In this document: positions 12,851 through 23,944 of the stretch, one piece after another | Layout: each line of letters starts with the position of its first letter | Position numbering within the stretch: position 1 is the stretch's first letter | NCBI RefSeq assembly: GCF_901709675.1 | Contig: NC_051104.1 | Location: forward strand, 7,012,501-7,076,500 | DNA from: Syngnathus acus | Taxonomy: Eukaryota; Chordata; Actinopteri; Syngnathiformes; Syngnathidae | Length of the DNA stretch: 64,000 nt | Direction of reading: 5' to 3' | Position numbers and translations under genes: made by a program | Notes under the pieces: generated by a model | Databases searched by the model: none | The model's input: only the letters and a program-made list of their open reading frames with translations | Told to the model about the DNA's origin: nothing

Positions 12851-13084
12851 GGTTCGTGTAAAAGGGAAACACACACACACTTGTAAAAAGGGAATAAAAA
12901 GAGCCCAATAAGTTGGCAACTTTTACCCTAAATTTTTATTTACGCTAAACCCAGCATGATCCGTGCTGTCTCGCTCCACGCGGCTCGAGTGAGTCTCCAA
13001 AGGACAATTACAGAACTATTTTGGCCCCTTCTGTTTTGTATTCTGTTTTTTTCCCCCTTTCTTTTATTTGTGTTCCATTTCCCT

Positions 13085-13255
13085 GACTTAAGCTGTTGTT
13101 TAATGGACAGCATCGTGACAAGAGAGGAGTTTGCCATCAGATTGAAGCTGCTTGGCCTTTTTGCCAATTTGCCAGCAGCCTCCTCTGTACTTGTGAGACG
13201 GCCAATTAGCTGACCATCTGACAGAGGCTCTCTGACCGTGGCTATTAAAATACCA
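13085..13255. promoter_or_regulatory. Candidate conserved non-coding block (or exon)
   Basis: The block carries a near-NFI palindrome TTGGC-N6-GCCAA at 13152-13167, GCCAATTAGC at 13201-13210 and a MEIS/TGIF-type TGACAG at 13219-13224. It also holds a 36-codon open frame from ATG 13103 to a stop at 13211-13213, whose middle reads TREEFAIRLKLLGLFANLPA and has no low complexity. An AG at 13109-13110 could serve as an acceptor, but the pyrimidine tract before it is poor and no donor lies before the stop. Regulatory DNA is the likelier reading. Confidence 0.3.
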
Positions 13256-13257
13256 AG

Positions 13258-13277
13258 ACACACACACACACGCACAC
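13258..13277. repeat. (CA)n microsatellite
   Basis: Short CA tract with one CG interruption, immediately after the candidate non-coding block. Confidence 0.9.
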
Positions 13278-14365
13278 ATGCAGTACATACATACACAACC
13301 ATCAAGTGCAGCGCGCCTATGACTAGCCGTCTCTATCTGCAGTTTTTGTGCCTAGATCTCACCCCTCACCTTGCACTCACAATTAGGATGGGCGCGCACA
13401 TACAAAGATAGGCCTGCAGGCATTTTCCTTGCCGCCTAAAATACGTGCTCTATGACCCCCAGCTTACACAGATACACACACACACCACCAGTTTGCCATC
13501 ATAGCTCCTCGTCCGAAAATGTTTCCTTTCTCCTTCTGTCTGCAAGGCCTCCTCTTATACTATCACCATCACCAAGATCCAGTCTCTTATCTTTCATGTT
13601 TTTAAGGTTTATTTTATCAAATGAAATTTCACATGTAATATAATAAGTAACTGTAAATATAAAACACATTTTTTACACTCAATGACACAACATTAATTGC
13701 ACATGTACAAACTAATGGCCATCAACTACAAATATACAGCAATTAGTTATTTTGTTTTTCGATAAGATTTGCAGAGCAGTAACACCAATCGATGTATTGT
13801 TAAAAATATCTCACTGACAGTGTCACTAAAATGTGAGCAACATTTGGCAAAAAACAAAAATCTAATTCAAATGTTTGTATCCAAGTACCTAATGAAGTGT
13901 TTTGTGAATATTTACAAGTAGAACCAATGCGTGACCAGAAATGTAATCTATTCAAGAACAACTGAAAATGTCAACAACAACAAAATGGAAGAAAGAAATA
14001 CGTATATATATATTAGAAAATTACTATTAGCCATACAGGTGGACATAATGGACAGAAAAGTGGTTTTGAAAAAATTATACAAATAAATGACATTATTCAA
14101 ACTAGATACCAAAAAAGACATTTGGAAAGAAGCACAAAAGCAACTCGGAGAACCTCTCCCCCCTGAAGTCTGCACCTTTAAGCAACACCCCCCCCCAAAA
14201 GCAGCCCAAGCTTTCTAACCCAAACACCCCACCTCCCTACAACCCTGTCTTTGTTGTCCATCAGTGGTTTGTTTTAAGCCTCAGCTCAGATGGCGTCACC
14301 CCTCTCCCTCCATGGTCAAGTTCAAGGGTCCTCTGGAAACACACCGGGTGGTTGTGGCGTATGCA

Positions 14366-14414
14366 TGTGTGCGTGTGTGTATGTGTTTGTGTGGGTGTGT
14401 GTCTGTGTGTGTGT
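14366..14414. repeat. Compound (TG)n microsatellite
   Basis: Interrupted TG tract with GTGCG, TATG and TCTG variants, followed by a G-rich segment. Open frames on both strands across it are cysteine/valine or histidine/threonine-rich artefacts. Confidence 0.9.
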
Positions 14415-14600
14415 CGGGGCAGGGGGGGTCTGTAAACATACAAGGCGTACATGCTTGTGCACCAGCCGCACACATGAACACCCTCGGCCGTATTCATCAC
14501 AAGGAACTATCCATCCATCCATCCATTATAAAATAATATAAATAAAAATGAATGTCATAAGAGCACAGTGGGCGGAAAGGTTTTTAAAAAGCATGCTTTT

Positions 14601-14620
14601 AAAAAAAAAAAAAAAAAAAA
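14601..14620. repeat. Poly(A) tract
   Basis: Twenty consecutive A. No retroposon body or flanking duplication was seen. Confidence 0.9.
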
Positions 14621-15814
14621 CGTCAAGAATAAAACGAAATGCACTGACACCTACACAGTGTTGGCGGGCGGCGCACCTGCCTCCTCAAGGTCTGTCGGCT
14701 GCAGTCAAAATGGTGGACACAATAACGGCGGGCTTTGATTCCTAATATGGAGGAAACAATTCTATTTTTTCACTGGGGCAGCTCATACCGGGCGCTCCAA
14801 ATTCAACCTCTCGCTCGCTCTCTTTCTCTCGCTCACAAACACACACACGAACATGCACACACACCCTATCTCAGTCTATTTGGTGATATATGTGGACATC
14901 AGTGTGCATGTCAGCTGCAGCAGAAATTTAAGGAAAGGGGAAAGCGGGGGTGATGCACGTTCACAAACCTGTCTTCAAAATATGCACTACTCAAGGTGAA
15001 TGATTACATTTCCATACTCGGTTGACTTTCAGATTAAAACATTTGAATAAAATGATTGTGTAAAACTGAAATAAAACAAACAATTATTTGCATTTGAAAT
15101 GCAATCTTTCCTTCGGTCTTGTGCTTAATCCTAATTAATTTTCATATAATTCTTTAGAGACTATTTCATTTCCAGAATTAACACAAAAGGAACTCTTCTC
15201 ACCAAAGATAATTATACAGTTAAAGAGAGTTTGCTCATTAAAAAAAAATCCCATCTGCATGACATCAAATATGAATCTTTGATCTATCTCATTCTGTCCC
15301 TGATGGTTAAATGCCGTTAATTATATTCTGTGGGAAAAATTAACTTCCTTGGAATAATTAACACAGCGACTGTACATTTGTGTGCTGCTATATTAAATCC
15401 TGTGACAAACAAAATTATACAGATCCCCGAAAGCCATCCACTGCATATCAATAACATGCAGACATTTCTGTAAATTTTTGCATGATGTGAAAATTGCACA
15501 AAGCTCATATATGACCCTCACATATATGTTCTTGACAATTGGGTGGAGATGACGAGAGGGGGGGACCTTCTCCCTATCTTATTATACGCCCCTATAGAAT
15601 ATCACCATCTCCCTGGTCTGTGTGTACATACACAGTCAGATGATTCATATTATCTTTACCACCCAACTCCTTGCTATAACCTTCCTTCCTGCCCACCATT
15701 ATGTAAAACTATGGATTACCTTCGATATGTGTGCAAATCCCACATTTGCGAGCGTGTCGCATGTGGGATGGATGTTGTATATACATCCATGCATGCATGT
15801 ATGTATGCATCAGA

Positions 15815-15832
15815 CCCCCCCCCCCCCCCCCC
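15815..15832. repeat. Poly(C) tract
   Basis: Eighteen consecutive C directly after an ATGC/ATGT-repeat segment. Its length makes assembly or sequencing error here likely. Confidence 0.9.
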
Positions 15833-16645
15833 TCGCTTGTGCCTTCCACATCTATCATGCATCCATAGGTCTATCAGCTCCCCGAATGAGGTGTGGGGAG
15901 AGAAGAAGGGACATGGGTGGGGTGGCGGCGGAGCTGGGGAGGGAGGGGGACGTTAGGTGGGGGGGACAAGAAATAAATGTAACCCCCTCCCTTACTTTAA
16001 AAATGCACATACATTTCCATACATTGAAAAGGCAGTGAGGTGCACACACCCTTGCTACTCTATCCCCAATATGCACCCCCCCCCACACACACACACACAA
16101 ACACAAGAACAGTGAATACAACAAAGATGGATGTGTGTGTCCCGTTCAGTGGGTGTGGGTGAAAGTCTAGCCCTTCGCCATATTTATCTTCATAAAAGCA
16201 TGAGGTGCATGTGTGTTTGTTTGTTGTATACTCTTCATATGGTGTATTTGGGTTTTTTTGTAAAGATTTACCACACCTGAAGAAAAAAGTTTTTAAAAAG
16301 TGTACTCATATTTATATATCGCACCTAAAAAAAGGATTTTGATCATTTGATGTATTTCCTTACAGCAGATTGTGACATCGTATTTTCACCACAGTAAAAT
16401 TGTTAATGCAAGAATTCCAAACTTTTTTCCAAAGTAAGCAATGGGGAGCTTAAACCAGAAGCATCACCTTTCACTAAAAAAAGCAGCTGCAACCTCACTT
16501 TTTGTTGATAATGACGGGCCTGTTGTGAGACACAAGCGCGCAATTGTTCAGCAGGACGAGTTTGTTCAGCAGAAGTGATTTGGGGCTTTTTGAAAGTTCC
16601 ATTTTGCACTCCCCAGGCGCCGCATATAGGCCACCCCAGGGAGGC

Positions 16646-16676
<31 letters not shown>

Positions 16677-16706
16677 GGGCTCTATTGTGTGTGTGTGTGT
16701 GTGTGT
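16646..16706. repeat. Paired (TG)n microsatellites
   Basis: Two TG tracts (16646-16676 and 16686-16706) separated by about ten bases of GGGGCTCTAT. Confidence 0.95.
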
Positions 16707-17269
16707 ATAGTGTAAAATATTCTGACTGAACTGTCTTGTGGTTCATGGAGCAGGGAGATGTGTCCTGCCTCTTGCATTCTAATGTGAGTGGCTTTTGGAA
16801 GTAAAAGTAAACAGATATGCTTGCTTGGATGCACTTGTGCAATTGTGTGTGCTCGTGTTTGTGTGTGTGTGTGGCAGGACAAACCTGCTTTGAACCTGCA
16901 TGTATTAAGATGCACTTGTAAACAAGTTGCATATCATGTGTTTTGCTTCGTCACTTTGATAACCTCATCAGTATTTTGTAAAAATGATAAAAAAGTAAAT
17001 TAAAAAAAATAGGCTCGTTTCAAATGATTACGGAAAAAGCACCACCTGTTTTTGTACCTGACAATTTTCAAACATTGTCTCCGCGGTCTTAAATAATTGT
17101 CCATATGGCACCTGTACGACTGTAATATAAGAAGGTAAGGGCTCTCTTGGCTAGGAGGTTATAACGGAGGTGGAGAGAAGGCTAAGATGGGGCCCTTCAA
17201 ACAAAATATGACCCCCGTTAAAACGATCCCATTCCTATGGTGGAGCATATTTCCTGCACCTCTTCCCTC

Positions 17270-17430
17270 TCCCACTCTGGTTCCCGCTTCCCCGTTCGCG
17301 CACAGATGTGCTCTCTGTCACGGCCGCGATGATAAATTAGCGCGGCTGCTGCCGTGTGAAATAGGAGCCGGTGTCTGGGTGCAGAGGGCGATCCGGTGGA
17401 CAATGCCAGGGATGAGCCACTGCTAGTTCA
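17270..17430. promoter_or_regulatory. Candidate conserved block with GC-stem hairpin
   Basis: A CpG-containing island in AT-rich DNA. It includes a stem in which CACGGCCGCG (17319-17328) pairs with CGCGG (17341-17345) and CCGTG (17352-17356), with a six-base bulge and a twelve-base AT-rich loop containing ATAAATTAG. The hairpin is seen directly; whether it acts as DNA, as RNA or not at all is unknown. Confidence 0.3.
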
Positions 17431-18199
17431 GCTGTGGAGGAAAGCTTTGGATGGGACCGTGTCATGGGTTGGGATTGCTGGCAGAACGCTGACACTTTGC
17501 TGGATGGTCCTTAGGTTTAACACCCTCACTATTTTCTACCTTTGCATTCAATACAACTGGTTAGTGCAATTTGTTTGTTTCAAGTACAATCAATTGGTCT
17601 GTGTGTGTGTGTGTGTGCATGATAGGGGTGGGATCTGGAAGCAGCTGCATGCACAATGTGTTTTCTTTGTGTGCGTGTGTGTGTGTGTGTAGGATTCTTT
17701 TACCTGCAGGCTTTGGTTGGTGTGTGTTAGTGTATGTGTGTGTGTGTGTGTGTGCAGACATGTGTTTCTTATGAAGTAAGGCCCATGCCGGGCAAATTAA
17801 TTCTCAGAAGTTGCGTGGCAGGGGCTCTCCTTCCCTTTGAAATGGGGCATACGGCTCCCTGTAATCAATAAGTCAAGCCATCTTGGCTGCATGTTGCAAC
17901 CCCCCGGTACACAGATGAAGAAGCCCAATTTACTCATCATAAATTCTGATTCCCACAATAAATATGAGAGGAGGTCCCTCGGTATTTGAATATGTGGAAT
18001 CTCAGGGGTGTTTGAAATGCCGAACGGCTCTCGCCTCCGCCTGCAGTTGCTTTTGTTGGTCCGAACGCGGGCTTTGTGTTGAATAATAATGATGCGTGGT
18101 CAAGAATATTTATTTTTGATCTGAAAAGATGAAAACACACCAGGCCCGGGACTTGCTTGACTCATACAGATGTCCAATCCCATCGTATGTTTGATGCAT
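17431..18199. other. Non-coding stretch with three TG tracts
   Basis: TG microsatellites at 17600-17618, 17669-17690 and 17735-17754 lie within 160 bases. From 17780 to 18130 the sequence is unique with moderate GC. No gene is supported. Confidence 0.55.
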
Positions 18200-18460
18200 T
18201 TCATGTTTTCGTCTACCTTTTGGAACATTTCTCTGCTCCCGCATCTTGGCATTTTCTAATAAGGCCCGACAGCCACCTCCAGACAAGCGGTGACGTGCAC
18301 GGGCAAAGGCACGTGACGTTTGGGGACACGCTAATCTATCGGACAAGCGGTGTCTCTCCCATTTATAGCCTCATGTTTAAAGTCTACGCGGTGAAACGGG
18401 GTGGGGGAAACGGTCCAAAATTTGGCGCACCTACAATACATGGATGTGACTGAGGCCTCT
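18200..18460. promoter_or_regulatory. Candidate regulatory block with E-box/CRE half-sites
   Basis: An 11-base direct repeat GACAAGCGGTG occurs at 18282-18292 and 18342-18352. Between the copies lie GACGTGCAC and GGCACGTGACGTTTG, which combine an E-box (CACGTG) with a CRE-like half site (TGACGT). The repeated module flanking palindromic motifs suggests a regulatory element; this is inference from motifs alone. Confidence 0.3.
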
Positions 18461-19109
18461 TGCATCTGTTCAAGCAACTCAAAAGCATATTGTAGCACTA
18501 AATCTTTTTTTTTTTTTTTTTATTGCTGTTGAGTGTCGGTCACAGCATACATTTTTCATTATATTTAGTTAGTGTTTTCACGCATGTGTGGCGACCATAC
18601 GTACTGTACATGTGGGTAAACGTGATTTAAAGCAACATGGCATCTCTATAACAAGTGGTTTTGTTTGGTGGCAAAGATCTACATGACATTTATGAGCCAC
18701 GGTGAATGTTAGGACAAAAACGGCATGACAACACGTGGCCCGGTATCAGCAGCTTTACTTTTATAAATGGCACCAGGGGCACTTAGCAACGAATCGGAAT
18801 ATTTGTTTCGATCTCCATCACAATTATAACATGATGTCAGCAATGTTCACATCCCAAATATTTTGAAAATATGCCGGCTTGTCTGTGCGATGAGCAACAC
18901 CTGGTCTATCCATCAGCCATGGATTTAAAGATATATTTTGCTGTGAATTAGAATTATTTATATCACAAGTGGTGTTTTTTTGGGTTATTAAAACAGAACT
19001 TAAAAATCCTATATGCGTCTCAAAAAATACCAACTCGAGGCAATTAACTGTTGCGAATTACTAACGAGAGGAGAGCGCAGTTTTCAGTGTTAGTCAATAC
19101 AGACGTTTT
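18461..19109. other. Non-coding stretch
   Basis: Contains seventeen T at 18505-18521 and a CACCAGGGG sequence at 18771-18779 that partly matches a CTCF core, though the bases after it do not fit. Otherwise AT-rich unique sequence with no gene. Confidence 0.55.
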
Positions 19110-19290
19110 CATTGGCGGGGAAGCATTACGAGCGCTAATTCCTCACCTGGTAGTTACATGCGTGAAGAGCTAATCCATAAATCTGCTCCTAAGTGGTTCA
19201 TCAGTGAGCGCCCCGGCATTGAACGTCGTCAATTAAGACGCCTAAATGCCTGGCTAATTACGCTCTGAATGTAACACCCTGTCTCTCGCA
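19110..19290. promoter_or_regulatory. Candidate conserved non-coding block with homeodomain cores
   Basis: A simple-repeat-free block with TAATCC (bicoid/OTX/PITX-type) at 19171-19176, CAATTAA at about 19230 and TAATTA at 19255-19260, plus several CpGs. By eye one of the clearest enhancer-like blocks in the window. No coding frame is seen. Confidence 0.35.
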
Positions 19291-19989
19291 TGGTTACAAC
19301 TCTCTCACACCTCACTAATTGCGGCCATTTTTCTTTTTTAACAGTGAGGTTTTAGAGTCTTCAAAGGTTTGATTGGCAAAACAATTTCCAACGCCATCAC
19401 CAATTACAATCAAACCGCTTCCAAGGCCAAGTGTAATGATAAAGATTTCTAATGAATGCATGTTCAAGGTCACTGAATGTTCACTACTAATAAAATACAA
19501 TATGTTGTTGAAGTATTGTTGGGGTTATTATTGTAACTAAAGACTAAAAAATTAAAGTGATGTTGAGCAAAAATCTTACAGCTTGTATTTAGATTAAAAA
19601 CCGTCCATCTGGCCATAAATCATCAACATAATAACCAGGATAAAAATCCACCGTTTTTGTTGAAACCATTCTCGGAAGACACGCAAAGCATCATTTAAGA
19701 TTGTTTTCCATGTGTCATTGTTTGAGTGGTTATCTATTTTTTTTTTGACAATGTTTGACCATCGAGAATATTAAAACATTACCTTATAACAATAAATAGT
19801 TATTATAGCAACAGCAATGGTTTTAAAATATACTATAAACTTCATACATTTTTAATCTTATCTTATGAAAATTACTTTTTGCATTGCACATCCTCCATTT
19901 TTGTATATTTGACTATGTTGTGTCCAATTTTTCTGTCAAAGCTCCTACTAAATCCTCATGAGAGTCTGGCGAGTACTATCACAAGTCAG
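19291..19989. other. AT-rich non-coding stretch
   Basis: AT-rich unique sequence without microsatellites longer than about ten bases, apart from a short T run near 19740. No gene or recognisable repeat. Confidence 0.5.
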
Positions 19990-20345
19990 CGTCAAAAATA
20001 ACAGACGAGAGCGTTTGGAGGAAGCGGCGGCGGAGGAGGTCTCGTGAAGAATGAGAGGCGATAAAGATCTGCTCCGGGCCTCTCCTTGCCTTGGCCCACA
20101 GGTCTGAAGAGCAGAGCAAATTGCGCCTGAAAGGAGATGATACTCATCGGAATGTTAATGGCGCTGAATATTTCAGAGGTGGGATCATCACATGGCAGGA
20201 GGAGGATGGGTGGGTGGGTTTCCGAAAGCATTTAACGTTTGAGGTTCAACTCTGTTATTGTAAAGCCCGAGTCAAAGATGATTCCGACGCGCAGCTAACA
20301 AGGCCCGTGAGCTGTCGACGAGGTTTGATCTCTCTCGAAACACAC
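19990..20345. promoter_or_regulatory. Candidate conserved non-coding block
   Basis: A 350-base block of higher GC between AT-rich flanks. It holds a TEAD-type GGAATG at 20149-20154 followed by TTAATGG, and CpGs towards both ends. The 85-codon plus frame across it is not recognisable. Called on composition and motif appearance only. Confidence 0.28.
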
Positions 20346-21369
20346 TGAAAACTTAATGCTCCTCAGGAATTTCTGATCACTCAGCGTAATAATTCAGATC
20401 TCCTTTTTTTAAAAATTCTTTGGTCACGGTATAGTTGACCTTAGATTCACTGGACTTCCCGATGCAACTTCCGGCGAGCTTTTTCTTTGTTTGCGGCGGA
20501 CATTTGTCAATCTCAGGATGTGCCGTAGCCTTGAGCGATAAACGCAGATAACTCGTATTCCTTGTGATTCTTTGTCCGCACATGTGTGATTGTAAAACAA
20601 AAGACATATGGAAAATCCAGTAACAGTGGCTATACGACAAAAGTGGTTCTTTTTGAAGAAGAAGAAGAAGAGAAACATCATGGGAGTTATAAAAAGTATA
20701 CAAAAAAATAAAGGGTGAGTCGGGGATGTCTATACAAACATCTGTCTTCCTCCCTTTAATTCAATCAAAAGACCTTTCTTTAGCCTTGAGAGTAAGACAG
20801 AAAGAGAGAGGGCTCCTATGTGCAGTGAAAGTTAAAAAAAAAAAAAAAAGATGCAGGAAGGGAGGAGGAAGTAAGGGGGTCTAAAATTAAGAGAATTATT
20901 GCATGTTCCCAGATGTGTGCAAGGAAGATGACCTGCAAGTCAAAGTTGTCCCCCATCAATCATTGCCATATGCTCCCGAAGAAATGGATCCTGCAGGACA
21001 CTTCATATTCTTCCTTCTGATTAGTTCATTTGAGAGATGAAGAAGGGGACGGGATGGTGGGGTGGGGTGCGTTTCGGTGGGTGAGGGGGTGGCGTTCTTT
21101 ACAAATGGATGGCCTCAATGACCGGAGAAGGTTCAATGTCAAAGTGAAGGCTCGCTATTTAGGACTTCTGGGATTTTTTTTTTTCTCTTCCTCTCATGGC
21201 TACCTTTTTTCCCCACCACCTTCTTTTTCATCAGTGTGTGTGTGTTTCTACCTCTATCTGCTTTAATTACTTGAAGTAAGTACATCCAAATAAATCAATT
21301 AATATGTTATTTTTGGTTAATGTGTACTTTGACTCAAATATCACTTTCAGGTACTTTCAACAAGACTGC
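20346..21369. other. Non-coding stretch with homopolymers
   Basis: Contains (GAA)n at about 20655-20671, sixteen A at 20834-20849 and a G-rich segment near 21040-21100. No gene is supported. Confidence 0.55.
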
Positions 21370-21690
21370 TTAGCGTTGATTGATCAATGAGCCGGCATTC
21401 ACCCTCCTTACTTAATCCGTTGGCTTCTTCCCTCTCCTGACTTGGCGCTCCCTCCGCTCACCTTTCACTCCCGGGGCATCGGTAATTATCGGCGGGGTCT
21501 TAGTGACTGCAAATGAAATTACCATTTAAGAGAGTGAGGGAGAAAGAGACATCCCCTTTGCCATAGGAGGGGAGCTTAAGTGAGGCGGCTCGGATTTCAG
21601 CTATTGATTTTTAAACTGCTACATCAGAGTGTAATGCTTTCATAATTTCAAATAAACTGTCCGGTAAAACGAAGTACTAATGAGAGAATA
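21370..21690. promoter_or_regulatory. Candidate conserved non-coding block with PBX/POU-type motifs
   Basis: Motifs include TGATTGAT (PBX/HOX-type) within an imperfect palindrome at about 21377-21388, TAATCC at 21413-21418, GGTAATTATC at 21481-21490 and an octamer-like TGCAAAT at 21508-21514. The second half (about 21600-21680) is AT-rich but free of simple repeats. Conservation is not tested. Confidence 0.33.
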
Positions 21691-22019
21691 AGGAAGGGCG
21701 TACAGAGCAAAGCTAGGGGTTGAATTTTAAGTGTTGATGCATGTAGGACATCAAAGTAAAGCGCTAATTAGGTAAAACGATTCTTGTGTCGATCAATACT
21801 GAGCTGTAAAATTCTGGAAATTCCAATTTTAGATGTTTTTATCATATTTTGTCACAAATAGTTAAGGCTGAATATCCAGAGAAAACGGCACTCTTTCAAA
21901 CTTGAAATATGTGTGTGTAATGGTGAAACAAGTTAAGTCACTGATAAGGCACAGAGATGATGAAATGTTTTTTTTCCCTTTGTTTTGGATTAAAACACAT
22001 AAAGCCTAATCGGTCTCGC

Positions 22020-22175
22020 TCTTTCTATTTCCCACCACAGACCGCGGGCCGTTGGAGGCATCTTAAAAATCTCTTACATCTGGAGGAGCCATAATTCACA
22101 GGATTTGGCCTGACAGCCATGACAGCCATTGGGGCGGCCAGCAACAACTGTCTCCTGTGTTAGCAGCCCAGTATG
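22020..22175. promoter_or_regulatory. Candidate conserved block with tandem TGACAG sites
   Basis: A perfect tandem duplication of the nine bases TGACAGCCA (22111-22119 and 22120-22128) gives two MEIS/TGIF-type TGACAG cores exactly nine bases apart. It is followed by TTGGGGCGGCC. An AG preceded by pyrimidines ends near 22040, but no donor or open frame follows, so an exon is not proposed. Confidence 0.3.
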
Positions 22176-23775
22176 TGTCTGAGAGAGAGCGAGAGAAAGA
22201 GAACAATATTTCTATGCCTTTTTAGTGTACATCTAATCTATGCAGATGCTATTAAATGTGATCAAATTTGCTCTGATATAATAATAATATAATATACATA
22301 ACAGCAATATATTTTGAATTATTTCTGAATTACAGTCAGGGTTAGGGGCAGCAACAGGTTGTTGTTTTTCTCAAACGTCATCGCTCCACGTGATATGGCC
22401 CTAAATATTCCACACGGACAGTAGCGATCATTTCCAAGCCTAAAATCCTGCATTCCACATTCCTCATTCAGACGGCTTGCCTGCTAAGCCGGCGGGCACC
22501 ACATGAACAGCCATTGTTAGAGAAGGAGGGTCATGTATTTCTCTCTCTCCGGCCATCCGTCTGTCCGTCTATCTGTCTGTCTGTCTGTATTCTCTTGTCA
22601 CACATCCACGGCTACCTCTTCTTGTCCGCCTTCATCTCTCTTACGTGTCGCTTTACTGCCCACTCCTACCGTTCGCCTACCACCTCGTATTTCTTTTATG
22701 CTCGTCTATACCTCGCTTCTGGTTCCCACTGATGTTGTTAGGCTGGCAACTCTTTTACGATGCCTTCTGCTTCCTCTGTCTTTGTGTCCCTCTTGATTCC
22801 CTTTGCACGTCTCCTTTCCCGTCTGCGTTTCCAGAAATTCATGTCGAGCTTTTCTTCACATTAGATACAGATTTATGACCTACAGCTTGATCCCCATGGT
22901 CACTAAATTTGATACCATAGACTAAGCCACGTTGTTTTCTTGTATGTTCGGACTTCACTGCGCTTGTGGGTAGGCTCGGCAACACCTGTCGGGTTCCAAG
23001 CGTTCCAAGATGGCTGATTTATTTTTAATCGCTTAGTGCCTGATTCAAATGTATATATATATTAGCGTTATTATTCTTCGCTTTGCGTAAGGCAGACACT
23101 GAGGTTGTTGGAGCTGTAGCAAGGTGTGTGTGAGGGGTGTCCGTGTGTGTGTTTGTGTTCATGTGGGGATGGAAAAAAAAATGCCTTTTGAGGCCGCACA
23201 TTTGGTTTTATTTTCATTCCATTTACTTCATTTGATTTATATTTGAAAGGAGTAAAATATATTTAAAAACATATGCAATGCTTCATCTAATTATATATCA
23301 GGTGGCATTGTAATTTTTTACATATATGTATTTACAAACCTGACGTATTACAAATTGTTTTGATGAGCACGAGCGTATCATTTTTGGAACTGTTGGAACA
23401 TTTTGTTCTGAAACGCATTTGGAGTTTAGCTCATATGAGTGTGATCATTCTGTTCAGCTGTTGAAATGATTAATGTCATATCATATTTTAGGATCTTATA
23501 CATGGAGGTAAAACTAGATGGCGTGCATTAAAAGGGAAAATAAAATTTTTTGTGCTTATTCTTTTTTCTTATTTTGTTCTCACGGATGACACCATCTCTA
23601 AATATTCAATTGTATAAACATACACTCTTCGAAGTGAGAAAAAAATGAATAAAAGAGAAACAGGTGGAAAAGAATCCTGATAGAGTTTGATAAAGAATTC
23701 TGACAGGAGTCACGTCACAGGCGCTTGTCCTCTTGCCATGCATACCTGATTTGCTGGAGGTGGTATTTGTAGTGT
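22176..23775. other. Non-coding stretch
   Basis: Carries a GTCT-type tetranucleotide repeat at 22558-22588 in a pyrimidine-rich segment that continues to about 22860. The rest is AT-rich unique DNA. Open frames in the pyrimidine-rich part are leucine/serine/proline-rich artefacts. Confidence 0.55.
22558..22588. repeat. (GTCT)n microsatellite
   Basis: CGTCTGTC-type tetranucleotide repeat with two interruptions, at the 5' edge of a pyrimidine-rich segment. Confidence 0.88.
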
Positions 23776-23828
23776 ATTTATGTTTCCTTATTTGAATCCT
23801 ATTCCACAAGTTGCCACTGGTGGGGCGT

Positions 23829-23854
23829 ATTACAATGACACCAGCCATTGTAAT
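23829..23854. repeat. Nine-base inverted repeat (hairpin)
   Basis: ATTACAATG at 23829-23837 and CATTGTAAT at 23846-23854 form a perfect nine-base stem with an eight-base loop. GGCG just before and CGCC eight bases after could extend it. A few such hairpins are expected by chance in 64 kb. Confidence 0.8.
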
Positions 23855-23944
23855 GTTGTTTGCGCCAAGCGAGGTGGAATTTTCCGTTTGATGTTTGGTT
23901 GGGCTGAAATGCACCAAATAAAAGCCTCGCGAGATAAAGGTGTG

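Larger units (their letters stand above)
13278..17269. other. Non-coding stretch dense in microsatellites
   Basis: No gene is supported. Named contents are a TG tract at 14366-14414, CATC units at 14511-14526, twenty A at 14601-14620, eighteen C at 15815-15832 preceded by ATGC/ATGT units, a G-rich strand at about 15908-15966, CCCC followed by (AC)n at 16076-16099, and TG tracts at 16646-16676, 16686-16706 and 16844-16873. From 13640 to 14140 and 14980 to 15530 the DNA is AT-rich with nothing recognisable. Confidence 0.6.

Noticed and set aside
14601-14620. Poly(A) as the tail of a retroposed gene
   Set aside because: No recognisable body, target duplication or coding remnant adjoins it.
18771-18784. 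CACCAGGGG as a CTCF site
   Set aside because: The bases after the core do not fit the motif, including two positions that matter most.
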